The notes: generated by a model from the sequence alone, not told the origin. DNA of 64,000 nucleotides from Bacillota bacterium (GCA_009711615.1 VENI01000009.1:413649-477648); one strand, 5' to 3'. Shown: positions 52,991 to 61,328, numbered from the stretch's first letter. Made by a program: numbers and translations.

Positions 52991-53018
52991 AATGCTGGCA
53001 GGGTAATACTGCCAGCAT
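52991..53018 (-). terminator. Terminator of the NlpC/P60 gene
   Basis: ATGCTGGCAG / CTGCCAGCAT stem followed by TTTTGTAT on the minus strand. Confidence 0.75.
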
Positions 53019-53476
53019 CAATTAATCAAACGTTTAGCACCTTTATAATTATTTAAATAATAGCGATTACCTAATGAAGAGTATTTTACTCCCCCGCTGG
53101 AAGCATGAATAAAAGAATTATTGCCAGTAAAAATTCCTACATGACCAATTTTCCTACTACCATAATAACCGAAAAAAACCAAGTCACCAGGCTGAAGTTT
53201 TTGTTTGCTTATAAAAACACCATGATTAAACTGTAGAGCTGCATTATGCGGCAATTTTATTCCCACATGTTTATATATATATTGAGTAAAACCGGAGCAG
53301 TCAAATGCTGATGGGCCGCTACCTCCCCATTTGTATGGGGAACCTAATTTAGAGTGTCCTAGCATTAGTAAGTTCGTAATATCATTTGTCTGCTTGTCAG
53401 TTTGGTAACTTTCTATGGTCTTTTTATCTTCCTCTACTGTGTTGGCCAGCAACGGCTGGCTGTGTAATAACAACAT
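53018..53476 (-). CDS. NlpC/P60 peptidase, signal peptide broken by in-frame TGA
   Basis: 152 residues from the ATG at 53476. The NlpC/P60 cysteine peptidase domain is complete: catalytic Cys in FDCSGFTQYIY, His in KIGHVGIFTG and His in SFIHASSG. Such enzymes cleave D-iGlu-diaminopimelate bonds in peptidoglycan and need export. Upstream in the same frame a TTG at 53515 follows GGGGGTGATGTT and encodes MRQIIVILVTVF, then TGA, then the ATG at 53476 and MLLLHSQPLLAN. Read through the TGA, this is a textbook signal peptide. The visible frame thus starts in the middle of the signal, so the gene is probably a recent pseudogene, a recoding case or a sequence error. Confidence 0.8.
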   Translation of the reverse strand: MLLLHSQPLLANTVEEDKKTIESYQTDKQTNDITNLLMLGHSKLGSPYKWGGSGPSAFDCSGFTQYIYKHVGIKLPHNAALQFNHGVFISKQKLQPGDLVFFGYYGSRKIGHVGIFTGNNSFIHASSGGVKYSSLGNRYYLNNYKGAKRLIN

Positions 53477-53587
53477 TCAAAACACTGTAACCAGTATAAC
53501 AATAATTTGTCGCAAAACATCACCCCCATTCGCTGTTATGTACTTTCTTCAAGCCAATGGGTCCATTTTACGATTTATTTATAGAAG

Positions 53588-53785
53588 TTAAAAAATTGCG
53601 CTACTTATAAATACAACTGCTGATAATGTACAAACTGTATAGGCAGAAAGCCTAGCCAGGTTAGAATCTTCCTTTTCCAACCAGTTTACTATTTCATCCA
53701 ATAAGTTTACTTTAACTCTGCGTAATTTAATTACACGTTTATTGACAGCGAATGTCGGATGCTGCCTAGAAGCAGATTGAATCAT
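53588..53785 (-). CDS. Small tail-anchored-like protein
   Basis: 65 residues starting MIQSASRQHPTFAVNKRVIK, basic at first, with one hydrophobic C-terminal segment (SAYTVCTLSAVVFISSAIF) that could be a membrane anchor. GGGAGG lies 8 bases before ATG 53785; an upstream start at 53806 would fall in the palindrome. No family recognised. Confidence 0.6.
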   Translation of the reverse strand: MIQSASRQHPTFAVNKRVIKLRRVKVNLLDEIVNWLEKEDSNLARLSAYTVCTLSAVVFISSAIF

Positions 53786-53799
53786 TAATACGCCCTCCC

Positions 53800-53841
53800 A
53801 AAACACATGTTTGGTAGTATGTTATACCAAACATGTGTTTT
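53800..53841. repeat. Perfect 16-base inverted repeat
   Basis: Arms AAACACATGTTTGGTA (53801-53816) and TACCAAACATGTGTTT (53825-53840) with an 8-base loop. It lies between two minus-strand small genes. It could be the terminator of the upstream gene (short T-run) or an operator for the downstream one, whose ribosome site follows at once. Confidence 0.8.
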
Positions 53842-53863
53842 TGTCTAGGGCTTTATTAAAAAA

Positions 53864-54112
53864 TCAGTCATTTTTTTCGATGTTTTGGTTCTCTTCAATC
53901 ATACTGGCAACCAATCTAATGGTTGAAACCGTATGAGTAGCTAGCATTTCATAAAGCATCACTGGTAGCACTTCCTGCATATTCGGCTGTACTTCTCCAG
54001 CCTCCACTCTTTTGTTCACTGCATCACCTGCCCGATTAAGGGCAATGTTAACTAAATGCTCAATTTCCTGCTGGTGTTCTTTTACAAATTTTTCTACATC
54101 AATTGAAGCCAT
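53864..54112 (-). CDS. Small helical protein of unknown function
   Basis: 82 residues, almost entirely helical by composition (VEKFVKEHQQEIEHLVNIAL and onward). No Cys or membrane segment. AAGGTGG precedes the ATG. It is a real-looking short gene between a palindrome and a divergent spacer. Confidence 0.6.
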   Translation of the reverse strand: MASIDVEKFVKEHQQEIEHLVNIALNRAGDAVNKRVEAGEVQPNMQEVLPVMLYEMLATHTVSTIRLVASMIEENQNIEKND

Positions 54113-54291
54113 ATGTATCCACCTTTCTTGTTGATATATATCTAGGATTTCAACACCATCATATCGCTATCCTGCCTTTACATAATATAGTATTTATATT
54201 TCCAAAAAATGTTACATTTATTTTGGTACTATTTCCACCCCCTTCTGCATATCATGATAAAGTCTTTAAAAAATTGAAGGAGGTGTATACT

Positions 54292-54393
54292 GTGAAAGAG
54301 TATGATATTATTGATATTTTCAAGTCAAACAAAGACCTGCTAGATGAAATTCTTTGCGATGTCGGGTTGGAAGAAATATCTCCAATAGAATAA
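54292..54393 (+). CDS. 33-residue small protein with strong ribosome site
   Basis: Starting at GTG 54292, 6 bases after GAAGGAGGTG, the frame encodes MKEYDIIDIFKSNKDLLDEI and 13 more residues, acidic and amphipathic, then stops just before a strong hairpin. The near-perfect anti-16S match, correct spacing and own terminator argue that this is a genuine small gene. The longer frame upstream to 54103 runs through the divergent spacer and looks accidental. Function unknown. Confidence 0.65.
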   Translation: MKEYDIIDIFKSNKDLLDEILCDVGLEEISPIE

Positions 54394-54423
54394 ACCCCGT
54401 CAAAACCCGACGGGGTTTATTCT
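54387..54423. terminator. Terminator between convergent genes
   Basis: Fifteen-base perfect arms AGAATAAACCCCGTC / GACGGGGTTTATTCT around a seven-base loop. It can serve both the small gene and the M14 peptidase gene. Confidence 0.85.
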
Positions 54424-54439
54424 ATTCTAAACTTACCCT

Positions 54440-55645
54440 TTAATATGCAACAGCACCGTATAATAGTATGGGTAACACTTCCCGATACATTTCGGAAAAT
54501 TGGCTTATTGGTAACGGGTTAGTGCCTCGCCCCGCTTCCACTGTAAATCCAGGTCGCCGCCAATCTTGAATAAACCAGTCCCTGTACCCTGCATCACTTT
54601 TCACATACTGCACAGGCAGGTATCCGCTAACCTCAGCCATTGTCTCAACAATGGTTCTACTGATCTCTGGTTCATAACCCCGGTACCCCCAATAAATAAC
54701 TTCCCCCTGTGTGTGAATGGCTAAAACTAAGCGAAAATCATGGGAGTAAGTAAAGTTACCCATGGCCTGTGCTTCAGGCTCAGAAAAGGCATAAGGGCCT
54801 GCATAATCTCTATAATAAGGTTCATCGGGGCCACTAGCCGCTTCCAATTCCCAAAATGCTGGAAACTGGTTATTTAAATCCACCCCACGAATATTGGCCT
54901 TCCAACGGCTAAAATCCGTTGAACCGAGGTTTGCATCTAAAACCAGTTCGTAGTATGGATTCTCCGGGGATATACCCTCTGTTACCAATTCAACTCCATC
55001 GGGGTTTGCCATTGGCATTACCCAAATGGTTACTTGGTTGTATAGGTCACGAATGTCGTAACCCAATAAAGTATTATCTTCTTGGTATGCTTCTGCATAG
55101 TCTTCCACAAACTCCATCAACAGTAGTGCTGTAATCCACTCATTGGCATGAATGGCACCATGATAAAATACTTCCCTATCACCATTACCCAGTTTAAACA
55201 CATATAGTTCTCTCCCCAACACAGATTCGCCGATGCTCTGAACTTCTAAAAATGGGTAAGTGCTGGTTAACTGACCTATATCCGCTACCATTTCATCATA
55301 ACCATACTGGGGCTGTGGAGTAACTATTCCACCAGTAGGCACTTCCCCAGTAGGAATGCGGATTTGCTGACCCACATAGATCAAATCAGGGTCTGTAATC
55401 CCTGGATTGGCAGCCAGTATCGCATCCACCGTAACACCATAGCGCTGGGCTATTGCAGACAACGTATCCCCAGGCTGTACGGTATAAACAGCCCCCCCCT
55501 CTTGCGGAATGGTAATAACTTGACCGGGATAAATCATACTGGGATTGGTAATCTGCGGATTGGCAGCCAGAATGGCATTCACAGTAGTACCGTAACGCTG
55601 AGCTATTTGATAAAGGGTATCTCCTCTTTTAATGGTATATTGCAA
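54440..55645 (-). CDS. LysM-M14 metallopeptidase (gamma-D-Glu-diamino acid endopeptidase-like)
   Basis: 401 residues. Two LysM domains (about 2-47 and 53-98) are followed by a zinc carboxypeptidase M14 domain (about 110-400) with the zinc motif HANEWI (H-x-x-E), the third ligand His in AIHTQGEVIYWG, and the catalytic Glu in FTVEAGRGT. This is the layout of Bacillus sphaericus endopeptidase I, which cuts the gamma-D-Glu-diaminopimelate bond of peptidoglycan in sporulation. As in that enzyme there is no signal peptide. A TTG at 55645, 6 bases after GGAGGTG, is the likely start. Confidence 0.92.
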   Translation of the reverse strand: MQYTIKRGDTLYQIAQRYGTTVNAILAANPQITNPSMIYPGQVITIPQEGGAVYTVQPGDTLSAIAQRYGVTVDAILAANPGITDPDLIYVGQQIRIPTGEVPTGGIVTPQPQYGYDEMVADIGQLTSTYPFLEVQSIGESVLGRELYVFKLGNGDREVFYHGAIHANEWITALLLMEFVEDYAEAYQEDNTLLGYDIRDLYNQVTIWVMPMANPDGVELVTEGISPENPYYELVLDANLGSTDFSRWKANIRGVDLNNQFPAFWELEAASGPDEPYYRDYAGPYAFSEPEAQAMGNFTYSHDFRLVLAIHTQGEVIYWGYRGYEPEISRTIVETMAEVSGYLPVQYVKSDAGYRDWFIQDWRRPGFTVEAGRGTNPLPISQFSEMYREVLPILLYGAVAY

Positions 55646-55714
55646 AGCAAACACCTCCAAAATATTGGAATGATATATGCTATGCGAATATATGGTAGAA
55701 GGTGTTGCAAGTCT

Positions 55715-55770
55715 AATGAAAAATGTAAAATGAATAATTTAAAATGGGTGCATACAATTATGCATGCACC
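55715..55770. repeat. AT-rich plus palindrome composite repeat
   Basis: AATGAAAAATGTAAAATGAA, then a hairpin GGGTGCAT / ATGCACCC (55746-55771) with ATGCATG in the loop. Same parts as at 26299-26606 and 38036-38289. Confidence 0.6.
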
Positions 55771-55808
55771 CATTCTGACTCCTGACTCCTGACTCCTAAC
55801 TCCTGAAT
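55771..55808. repeat. Heptamer repeat copy abutting adhE stop
   Basis: ATTC followed by TGACTCC three times, TAACTCC and TGA: the longest array in the window. It touches the stop codon of adhE. Confidence 0.8.
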
Positions 55809-58400
55809 TTATTCGTACGCTCTCCTATACAAATCTGCCAATTCAGTAACCAACGGCATTCTTGGATTACTGGTAGTGCATTGGTCTTCAAAAGCTTTTT
55901 CAGCCAGATTATCCACTGCACTATTAAACTCATTGGGGCTAACTCCGCATTGGGCAATGGTCATTGGCATATCAAGCTTTTGCATTAGATCTTTAATTGC
56001 ATTGACTAAGCTTCTTACCCCCTCTTCAGGAGTGGCGGCAGGCATACCCAGCCGTTTGGCTATTTCCTGGTACTTAATATGAGCCACATAATGCTCATAA
56101 TTGGGGAATGATGTAAACTTACTGGGACTGTTCAGCGCCGCGTTATATTCTATTACGTGGGGCATCATTATGGCGTTAGCGCCACCGTGAGAAATGTGGA
56201 ACTGCCCCCCCAGTTTATGTGCCAGACTATGGTTGATACCCAAGAATGCGTTGGTAAATGCCATACCAGCAATGGTTGAAGCATTGTGCATCCGTATACG
56301 GGCTTCTTCATCATCACCGTTTTCATATGCCTTGGGTAGGTATTCGAAAACTAATTCAATGGCTTTCATGGCTAGACCATCAGTATAATCACTGGCCATG
56401 GCAGAAACATAAGCCTCCACAGCATGGGTTAATACATCTAGCCCGGTATCTGCGGTCACTTTCGCCGGAATGGACATCACAAAATCCGCATCCACTATAG
56501 CAACATCAGGGGTTAGTTCATAATCCGCCAGCGGATATTTTATTTCCTTACCCTTATCTGTGATAACTGTAAAGGCAGTTACTTCAGACCCTGTCCCGCT
56601 GGTGGTAGGAATAGCTACTAATTTTACCTTACGCCCCAATTTAGGATATTTGTAAGTACGTTTGCGAATATCCAAAAATTTAAGTCTTAAAGACTTAAAC
56701 TCTTCCTGTGGGTATTCATAGAATAACCAGATACCTTTTGCTGCATCAATGGCAGAACCGCCTCCTAAGGCTATTACTGTATCTGGTTCAAAACGGCGCA
56801 TAACTTCTACTCCCTTTTTTACCATTTCCAGTGGTGGATCAGGCTCTACCTGGTCAAACACTTCTATAGCCACCTGGTTGCGCCGTTTTTTCAAATGATA
56901 TGCAACTTTATCTACATATCCCAGGTCTACCATTACCTTATCTGTAATAATCATAACTCGCTCAACACCGGGCATCTTAGTAAGATACTGCACTGATCCC
57001 GGGTTAAAGTAGATGCGTTCTGGAACTTTAAACCATAACATTTTGTCTTGTCTTTTGGCCACCCGTTTAACATTAATCAAGTTATTCACGCTCACATTTG
57101 ATGTGGTGGAATTACGACCATAAGAACCGCAACCTAGAGTTAATGAAGGTACATTGGTGTTGTAAATATCCCCAATGGCACCATGAGTAGTGGGTGAATT
57201 AACAATTATCCGGCCTACCCGGACAGAATCAGAAAATTCCTTAATAATTTCCTGGTTTCTTGAATGTATAGCTGCTGAGTGTCCTAGACCACCAAATTCA
57301 ACCATCTCTACACATCTTTCAATCCCCATTTTATAATCATCCACCACGTAGCAGGCCAATATCGGAGACAATTTTTCCTGGGAAAGAGGGTAATCTGCTC
57401 CTACGCCTTCCAGCGGTGCAATAAGAATTTTAGTATCTTCTGGTACAGACAAACCAGCCATTCCCGCAATTACAGATGCAGATTTTCCCACAATTTGCGG
57501 GTTAATGTGTGTTTTATCATCACCCGTAACCGCTGCTGTTAGTTTCTCAACTTCCTGAGGATTTAGAAAGTAACATTTATTTTGTTTTAGAAGATTTGTA
57601 ACGGTATCAGCAACTTCCCTGTCAACAATAATCGCTTGCTCTGATGCACAAATAAGCCCGTTATCAAAGGTTTTACTCATGATGATGTCGGTAATTGCTC
57701 TCTCCAGTTTGGCAGACTTCTCTATGTAGCAGGGCACATTTCCAGGCCCAACACCCAGGGCCGGTTTGCCAGCACTATAAGCTGCACATACCAGTTTGGC
57801 ACCACCGGTTGCTAAAATTAATGCTACGCCAGGGTGATGCATTAATGTCTGAGTAGCCTCAATGGAAGGTTCTTCAATCCAGGTAATAAAATTCTCTGGT
57901 GCTCCTGCTTTAATACCGGCCTCATACAAAACTTTAGCAGATTCAACACAACATTTTTGCGCTCCTGGGTGGAAACTAAAAATTACTGGATTTCTTGTTT
58001 TAGCACAAATTAATGCTTTAAACATTGTGGTGGAAGTTGGATTGGTAACTGGTATTACAGCTGCCACAACCCCTATCGGCTCTGCAACTTCATAGTAATC
58101 CTCTTCTTCATTCTCACTCACTACGCCTACCGTCTTTTCATACTTAATGCTATGATAAATATATTCTGTAGCAAAAATGTTTTTAGTTATTTTGTCTTCG
58201 TATACCCCTTTTTCTGTCTCTTCCACCGCAAGTTTAGCCAAATCCATGTGTCGGTCCAATCCAGCTAATGCCATGGCATGCACAATTTCATCAATCTGTT
58301 CCTGGTTTAACTTCATAAATTCATCTTTTGCTACTAAAGTTTTATCCACCAAACCATGGATCATATCTACAACCTGCGGGTCGGTCTGCTGCTCGCTCAC
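55809..58400 (-). CDS. adhE: Bifunctional acetaldehyde-CoA/alcohol dehydrogenase
   Basis: 863 residues, the usual AdhE length. The N-terminal aldehyde dehydrogenase half (about 1-430) reduces acetyl-CoA to acetaldehyde, with the catalytic Cys in NGLICASEQAI. The C-terminal iron-dependent alcohol dehydrogenase half (about 445-863) makes ethanol, with GGGSAIDAAK for NADH and metal ligands in DTGLDVLTHAVEAY, NHSLAHKLGG and ISHGGANA. AdhE forms long spirosomes. GTG 58400 follows GGAGGTGG; the open frame to 58430 adds a non-homologous CAGGG segment. It is monocistronic. It may run in either direction, so ethanol may be product or substrate. Confidence 0.96.
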   Translation of the reverse strand: MSEQQTDPQVVDMIHGLVDKTLVAKDEFMKLNQEQIDEIVHAMALAGLDRHMDLAKLAVEETEKGVYEDKITKNIFATEYIYHSIKYEKTVGVVSENEEEDYYEVAEPIGVVAAVIPVTNPTSTTMFKALICAKTRNPVIFSFHPGAQKCCVESAKVLYEAGIKAGAPENFITWIEEPSIEATQTLMHHPGVALILATGGAKLVCAAYSAGKPALGVGPGNVPCYIEKSAKLERAITDIIMSKTFDNGLICASEQAIIVDREVADTVTNLLKQNKCYFLNPQEVEKLTAAVTGDDKTHINPQIVGKSASVIAGMAGLSVPEDTKILIAPLEGVGADYPLSQEKLSPILACYVVDDYKMGIERCVEMVEFGGLGHSAAIHSRNQEIIKEFSDSVRVGRIIVNSPTTHGAIGDIYNTNVPSLTLGCGSYGRNSTTSNVSVNNLINVKRVAKRQDKMLWFKVPERIYFNPGSVQYLTKMPGVERVMIITDKVMVDLGYVDKVAYHLKKRRNQVAIEVFDQVEPDPPLEMVKKGVEVMRRFEPDTVIALGGGSAIDAAKGIWLFYEYPQEEFKSLRLKFLDIRKRTYKYPKLGRKVKLVAIPTTSGTGSEVTAFTVITDKGKEIKYPLADYELTPDVAIVDADFVMSIPAKVTADTGLDVLTHAVEAYVSAMASDYTDGLAMKAIELVFEYLPKAYENGDDEEARIRMHNASTIAGMAFTNAFLGINHSLAHKLGGQFHISHGGANAIMMPHVIEYNAALNSPSKFTSFPNYEHYVAHIKYQEIAKRLGMPAATPEEGVRSLVNAIKDLMQKLDMPMTIAQCGVSPNEFNSAVDNLAEKAFEDQCTTSNPRMPLVTELADLYRRAYE

Positions 58401-58646
58401 ATGGCCACCTCCAGCGCAAAATTTGCGCATTTTTTTATTTATTCTCTACACATCTTTTAGAAGGTATGTATAAAACAAATTTCCACTATCTTGATGTATA
58501 AATTTTCACTAAATCAGTTGTTTTTTATTCATATTTAAGATATACTAATTTTGCCTCTATGAGTAAAAACGTACAAAACACTTTCTCCCATAATGGTGAA
58601 AGATAATTGGTTTTTGGGGTGATTTACTCTGGAGAGTATATTTCAA

Positions 58647-58943
58647 ATGGGAGAGATTTTGGTGTATTCAGACAAGACTTTGAATTGCAGAGACTGTGGG
58701 GAAGATTTTGTATTTACTGTTGGTGAACAGGAATTTTATGCTGAAAAAGGCTTTGAAAACGAGCCAGTTCGTTGCCCACAATGCAGAGCGGCACGTAAGC
58801 AAAGAAACAATGGTGGTGGTCGCCCACGTCAGCAAAGGGAAATGTACCCTGCAGTTTGTGCAGAATGTGGTGTAGAAACTCAAGTTCCATTCCGCCCCAA
58901 CGGCACTCGTCCAGTATACTGTCGGGATTGCTTCGGCAGATAA
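58647..58943 (+). CDS. Zinc-ribbon protein with two CxxC modules
   Basis: 98 residues. The first module has CRDCGEDFVFTVGEQEFY with CPQCRAARK, and the second CAECGVETQVPFRP with YCRDCFGR, giving two four-Cys zinc sites joined by a basic Gly/Arg linker (NNGGGRPRQQR). This combination is a conserved Firmicute and Chloroflexi family of unknown function; the linker could bind nucleic acid. A terminator follows. Confidence 0.85.
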   Translation: MGEILVYSDKTLNCRDCGEDFVFTVGEQEFYAEKGFENEPVRCPQCRAARKQRNNGGGRPRQQREMYPAVCAECGVETQVPFRPNGTRPVYCRDCFGR

Positions 58944-58960
58944 CTTAACACAAAAAATCA

Positions 58961-58990
58961 AACCAGCACCTCACGGTGCTGGTTTTTTGC
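58961..58990 (+). terminator. Terminator of the zinc-ribbon gene
   Basis: AACCAGCACC / GGTGCTGGTT followed by TTTT. Confidence 0.9.
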
Positions 58991-58999
58991 GTTTTTCTT

Positions 59000-59197
59000 T
59001 TATTTTCTCATTTCATTTAATGTAACTTGCATGTTGGTATTGTTCATTTTAGTCCACATCACTAATATTTGTTGATACTCTTCCCTACCAGCCAGTTCAT
59101 TGGCATATTCATTAGCTGCTTCCTCGGTTTCAAAAACAGCTACATCATCAATTTCATTGTCATGCAGTTTAACAACACTATACACCGATTGACTCAC
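59000..59197 (-). CDS. Small protein of unknown function
   Basis: 65 residues, MSQSVYSVVKLHDNEIDDVA and onward, with a pattern (VAVFETEEAANEYANELA) like small alpha-beta proteins with a SPOR-like or DUF-type fold. The GTG start overlaps the stop of the upstream gene by 4 bases (GTGA), so the pair is translationally coupled. GGGGGAAC precedes it. Confidence 0.7.
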   Translation of the reverse strand: MSQSVYSVVKLHDNEIDDVAVFETEEAANEYANELAGREEYQQILVMWTKMNNTNMQVTLNEMRK

Positions 59198-59382
59198 GCT
59201 TGTTCCCCCTTGGATTTTTCAGATTCAGTACAGTCTTCAATATGTGATTTTAAAGAGGCAAGAGCCGTATCCAAACCATCGGCAAAGCCTTGATTATATT
59301 CACTGGACTTCATTTCCCTGCTGTAGTGAATATATACTGTAGTATCTTTTTCCCATTTATCGATTGCTTCCCAAATATCCAT
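59194..59382 (-). CDS. Small protein of unknown function
   Basis: 62 residues from ATG 59382, MDIWEAIDKWEKDTTVYIHY and onward, acidic, helical. GAGGGA lies 7 bases upstream. An open frame to 59403 adds residues before the ribosome site and is rejected. It is coupled to the 65-residue gene below. Confidence 0.65.
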   Translation of the reverse strand: MDIWEAIDKWEKDTTVYIHYSREMKSSEYNQGFADGLDTALASLKSHIEDCTESEKSKGEQA

Positions 59383-59458
59383 CGTTACGTCCCTCTTTAC
59401 CAAGGTTCTCTGTTACTAGTATTCAGGTATTCAGAATTTAGGGGTTTGGTTTGTTTTT

Positions 59459-59495
59459 TCTCCTAACTCCTAACTACTAACTCCTATTTCCTGAA
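59459..59495. repeat. Heptamer repeat copy
   Basis: TCTCCTAACTCCTAACTACT followed by AACTCCTATTTCCTGAA, a degenerate array between two minus-strand small genes. Confidence 0.65.
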
Positions 59496-59496
59496 C

Positions 59497-59997
59497 TTAC
59501 GGTTTTTTCTTGGCCATAATGTGAATCATACCGTCTGCAGCATCAACAGTTTTTACAATACTTTGCTTAAAACTTCTGTAATCTTCCACTTCTTTTGTCT
59601 GCTCTTGGATATCATAAAGCATGTCTCTAACTTTAGCATCATAATCTAAAATTAAGTCCTTTATGTTTTGAGCCATTTGATTGCTGTCTAATTCCGCCAC
59701 TAATCTGTCGCCAATTTTGCCAACGTCTATCATCTTTTTACTGGCAGCACCCTCACCAACATAGATATAAATATTTGGTAGCAATGGATTCTCATTTTCA
59801 TTTTCTTCTACTTGACCGTCAGATTTTAATTTCTCAATACAATTGTGCACTGTTTCTTCTGTTAGACCTAGGGCGTAGGCCATTGTCTCTTTATCTTGTA
59901 TACATTCACCATTAATAGAGTTATCTCTAATATAAAAGGCCACACGCTTTAACAAGCCTTTACTGAGAGATTTTCTCCTCTTTCTAGAACTACCCAT
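59497..59997 (-). CDS. Helix-turn-helix-like small protein
   Basis: 166 residues. A basic start (MGSSRKRRKSLSKGLLKRV) is followed by a winged-helix-like stretch (TMAYALGLTEETVHNCIEKL, about 37-56). The C-terminal half is helical and possibly coiled coil. No named family; a DNA-binding role is inferred only from the pattern. Confidence 0.65.
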   Translation of the reverse strand: MGSSRKRRKSLSKGLLKRVAFYIRDNSINGECIQDKETMAYALGLTEETVHNCIEKLKSDGQVEENENENPLLPNIYIYVGEGAASKKMIDVGKIGDRLVAELDSNQMAQNIKDLILDYDAKVRDMLYDIQEQTKEVEDYRSFKQSIVKTVDAADGMIHIMAKKKP

Positions 59998-60013
59998 AAC
60001 TTACCTCCAGGAT

Positions 60014-60472
60014 TTATTCTGGCCAGGATGCATCCTCAGCCTTTTTGAATTCAATATCCCACAATACAGTAAACTTCAAATTTCCATCATCCCAGTTTTT
60101 GGGCATTACCGGCTGGTCTACAACCATTACGTCAAACTTTTGATTTGCTTCTGGGTCACCAAACATTCTACCGGCACCATCCTTATCGAATGCTATAGGA
60201 AGGCGTAGTCCACTGTGCCACGTGAGCAGTAAAAAGTAAAGGTCGTTTTCAGAGTCATAGGCCCATTTCCAAATGTAGTCTCCCTGTGTGATATCCAAAG
60301 CACCACTCCACTGTGGGTTGCCCACTATCATAGTGGTCCTTTTGAACTCCTGACCGTTTTCCTCATAAGCCAATTCTGCCCAAGCACCAAAATCTGGGCT
60401 GTATGCTGCACCACCGTATTCTTCAATAACTTCTTCAATGCTCTGTTTTTTTACAAATGGTTGATCTGTCAT
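60014..60472 (-). CDS. Protein of unknown function, Trp-rich
   Basis: 152 residues from ATG 60472, 6-8 bases after AGGAGG. The middle is rich in Trp and Tyr (GDYIWKWAYDSENDLYFLLL), and the end DASWPE is acidic. No signal peptide. It is 16 bases above the HTH-like gene. Not recognised. Confidence 0.65.
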   Translation of the reverse strand: MTDQPFVKKQSIEEVIEEYGGAAYSPDFGAWAELAYEENGQEFKRTTMIVGNPQWSGALDITQGDYIWKWAYDSENDLYFLLLTWHSGLRLPIAFDKDGAGRMFGDPEANQKFDVMVVDQPVMPKNWDDGNLKFTVLWDIEFKKAEDASWPE

Positions 60473-60575
60473 TAAATATCCTCCTATGTAATCCATATTC
60501 TACTATAAATATACCCAGTATCTGAGGTTTGTACCATTACAGGAAAAATTTAATAATAGCATATCAAATTTTAAA

Positions 60576-60923
60576 CTAGTTATCAATTTGCACAGCTTTA
60601 ACAGTATTGAAATCTTCTTCATCCTGACCTTTAATCGCCAGGGTATCTTCATTCGAACCCCAAGTAATTTTTACATTTAATTGTTCCTTATATTTGCTAA
60701 TATTCAATTTGGCTTGCCTTATCCAATCTTCAGTTACATGGACCAGTATTAGTTCCTGCTTGTTGTTTCTGAAAAGTTTAAAACGAGAATCTTCCACTAT
60801 GTTATAAAATAAAGTTACTTCTTTTATATCCTGGTTAAAAAAATCGGGACCTTCAACCACAAACTCCACTTCACCTGCTTTATCACTTTTCCCCACCAGC
60901 AGTTGGGAGTAATCCATACCCAA
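60576..60923 (-). CDS. Small protein of unknown function
   Basis: 115 residues from a TTG at 60923, 6 bases after GGAGGTG (M-GMDYSQLLVGKSDKAGEVEF). It is beta-rich (VEFVVEGPDFF, EVTLFYNIVED, QELILVHVTEDWI), and the acidic C-terminus ends in DEEDFNTVKAVQIDN. It may belong with the neighbouring small genes 60014-60472 and 59497-59997. Not recognised. Confidence 0.65.
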   Translation of the reverse strand: MGMDYSQLLVGKSDKAGEVEFVVEGPDFFNQDIKEVTLFYNIVEDSRFKLFRNNKQELILVHVTEDWIRQAKLNISKYKEQLNVKITWGSNEDTLAIKGQDEEDFNTVKAVQIDN

Positions 60924-61142
60924 TTTGAACACCTCCAAAATTATTTGCTTGATCCTCCCACATATATTAGACACATGAAAATAATATCCTTTAAAAACAT
61001 TATTTTCACCACTTACTAAACTAATATTTATCTTGCCATTAATTGTACTAGAAATTACTCTTGCCTTTTTAGACTTTTTATTGCATAATTTTAAGTGTTA
61101 TTGCTAACTAGTTATCAATATTCTAAAGGAGGCTGATTGATT

Positions 61143-61328
61143 ATGTTCATGGTATCTATTAACGCAGAAAAATGTGAAGGTTGCGGCGAATGCATTGCTT
61201 GCCCGGTTTCCCTGTTGGAAATGGTAGATGGTAAAGCAGAAGTAACTGGTGATGCTGCTGAATGTATGGGTTGCGAAACCTGTGTAGAAGTTTGTCAAAC
61301 TGGTGCTGCTATCGTACAAGAAGTTTAA
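61143..61328 (+). CDS. Small ferredoxin-like protein
   Basis: 61 residues. Two cluster motifs: CEGCGECIACP near the start and CMGCETCVEVC near the end. The second has normal [4Fe-4S] spacing (C-x2-C-x2-C-x3-C). The first has spacing 2-2-2, one residue shorter than usual, which may change its potential or cluster type. ATG 61143 lies 10 bases after AAAGGAGG; a TTG at 61137 is possible. It is a small electron carrier, perhaps for the hydrogenase below. Confidence 0.88.
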   Translation: MFMVSINAEKCEGCGECIACPVSLLEMVDGKAEVTGDAAECMGCETCVEVCQTGAAIVQEV

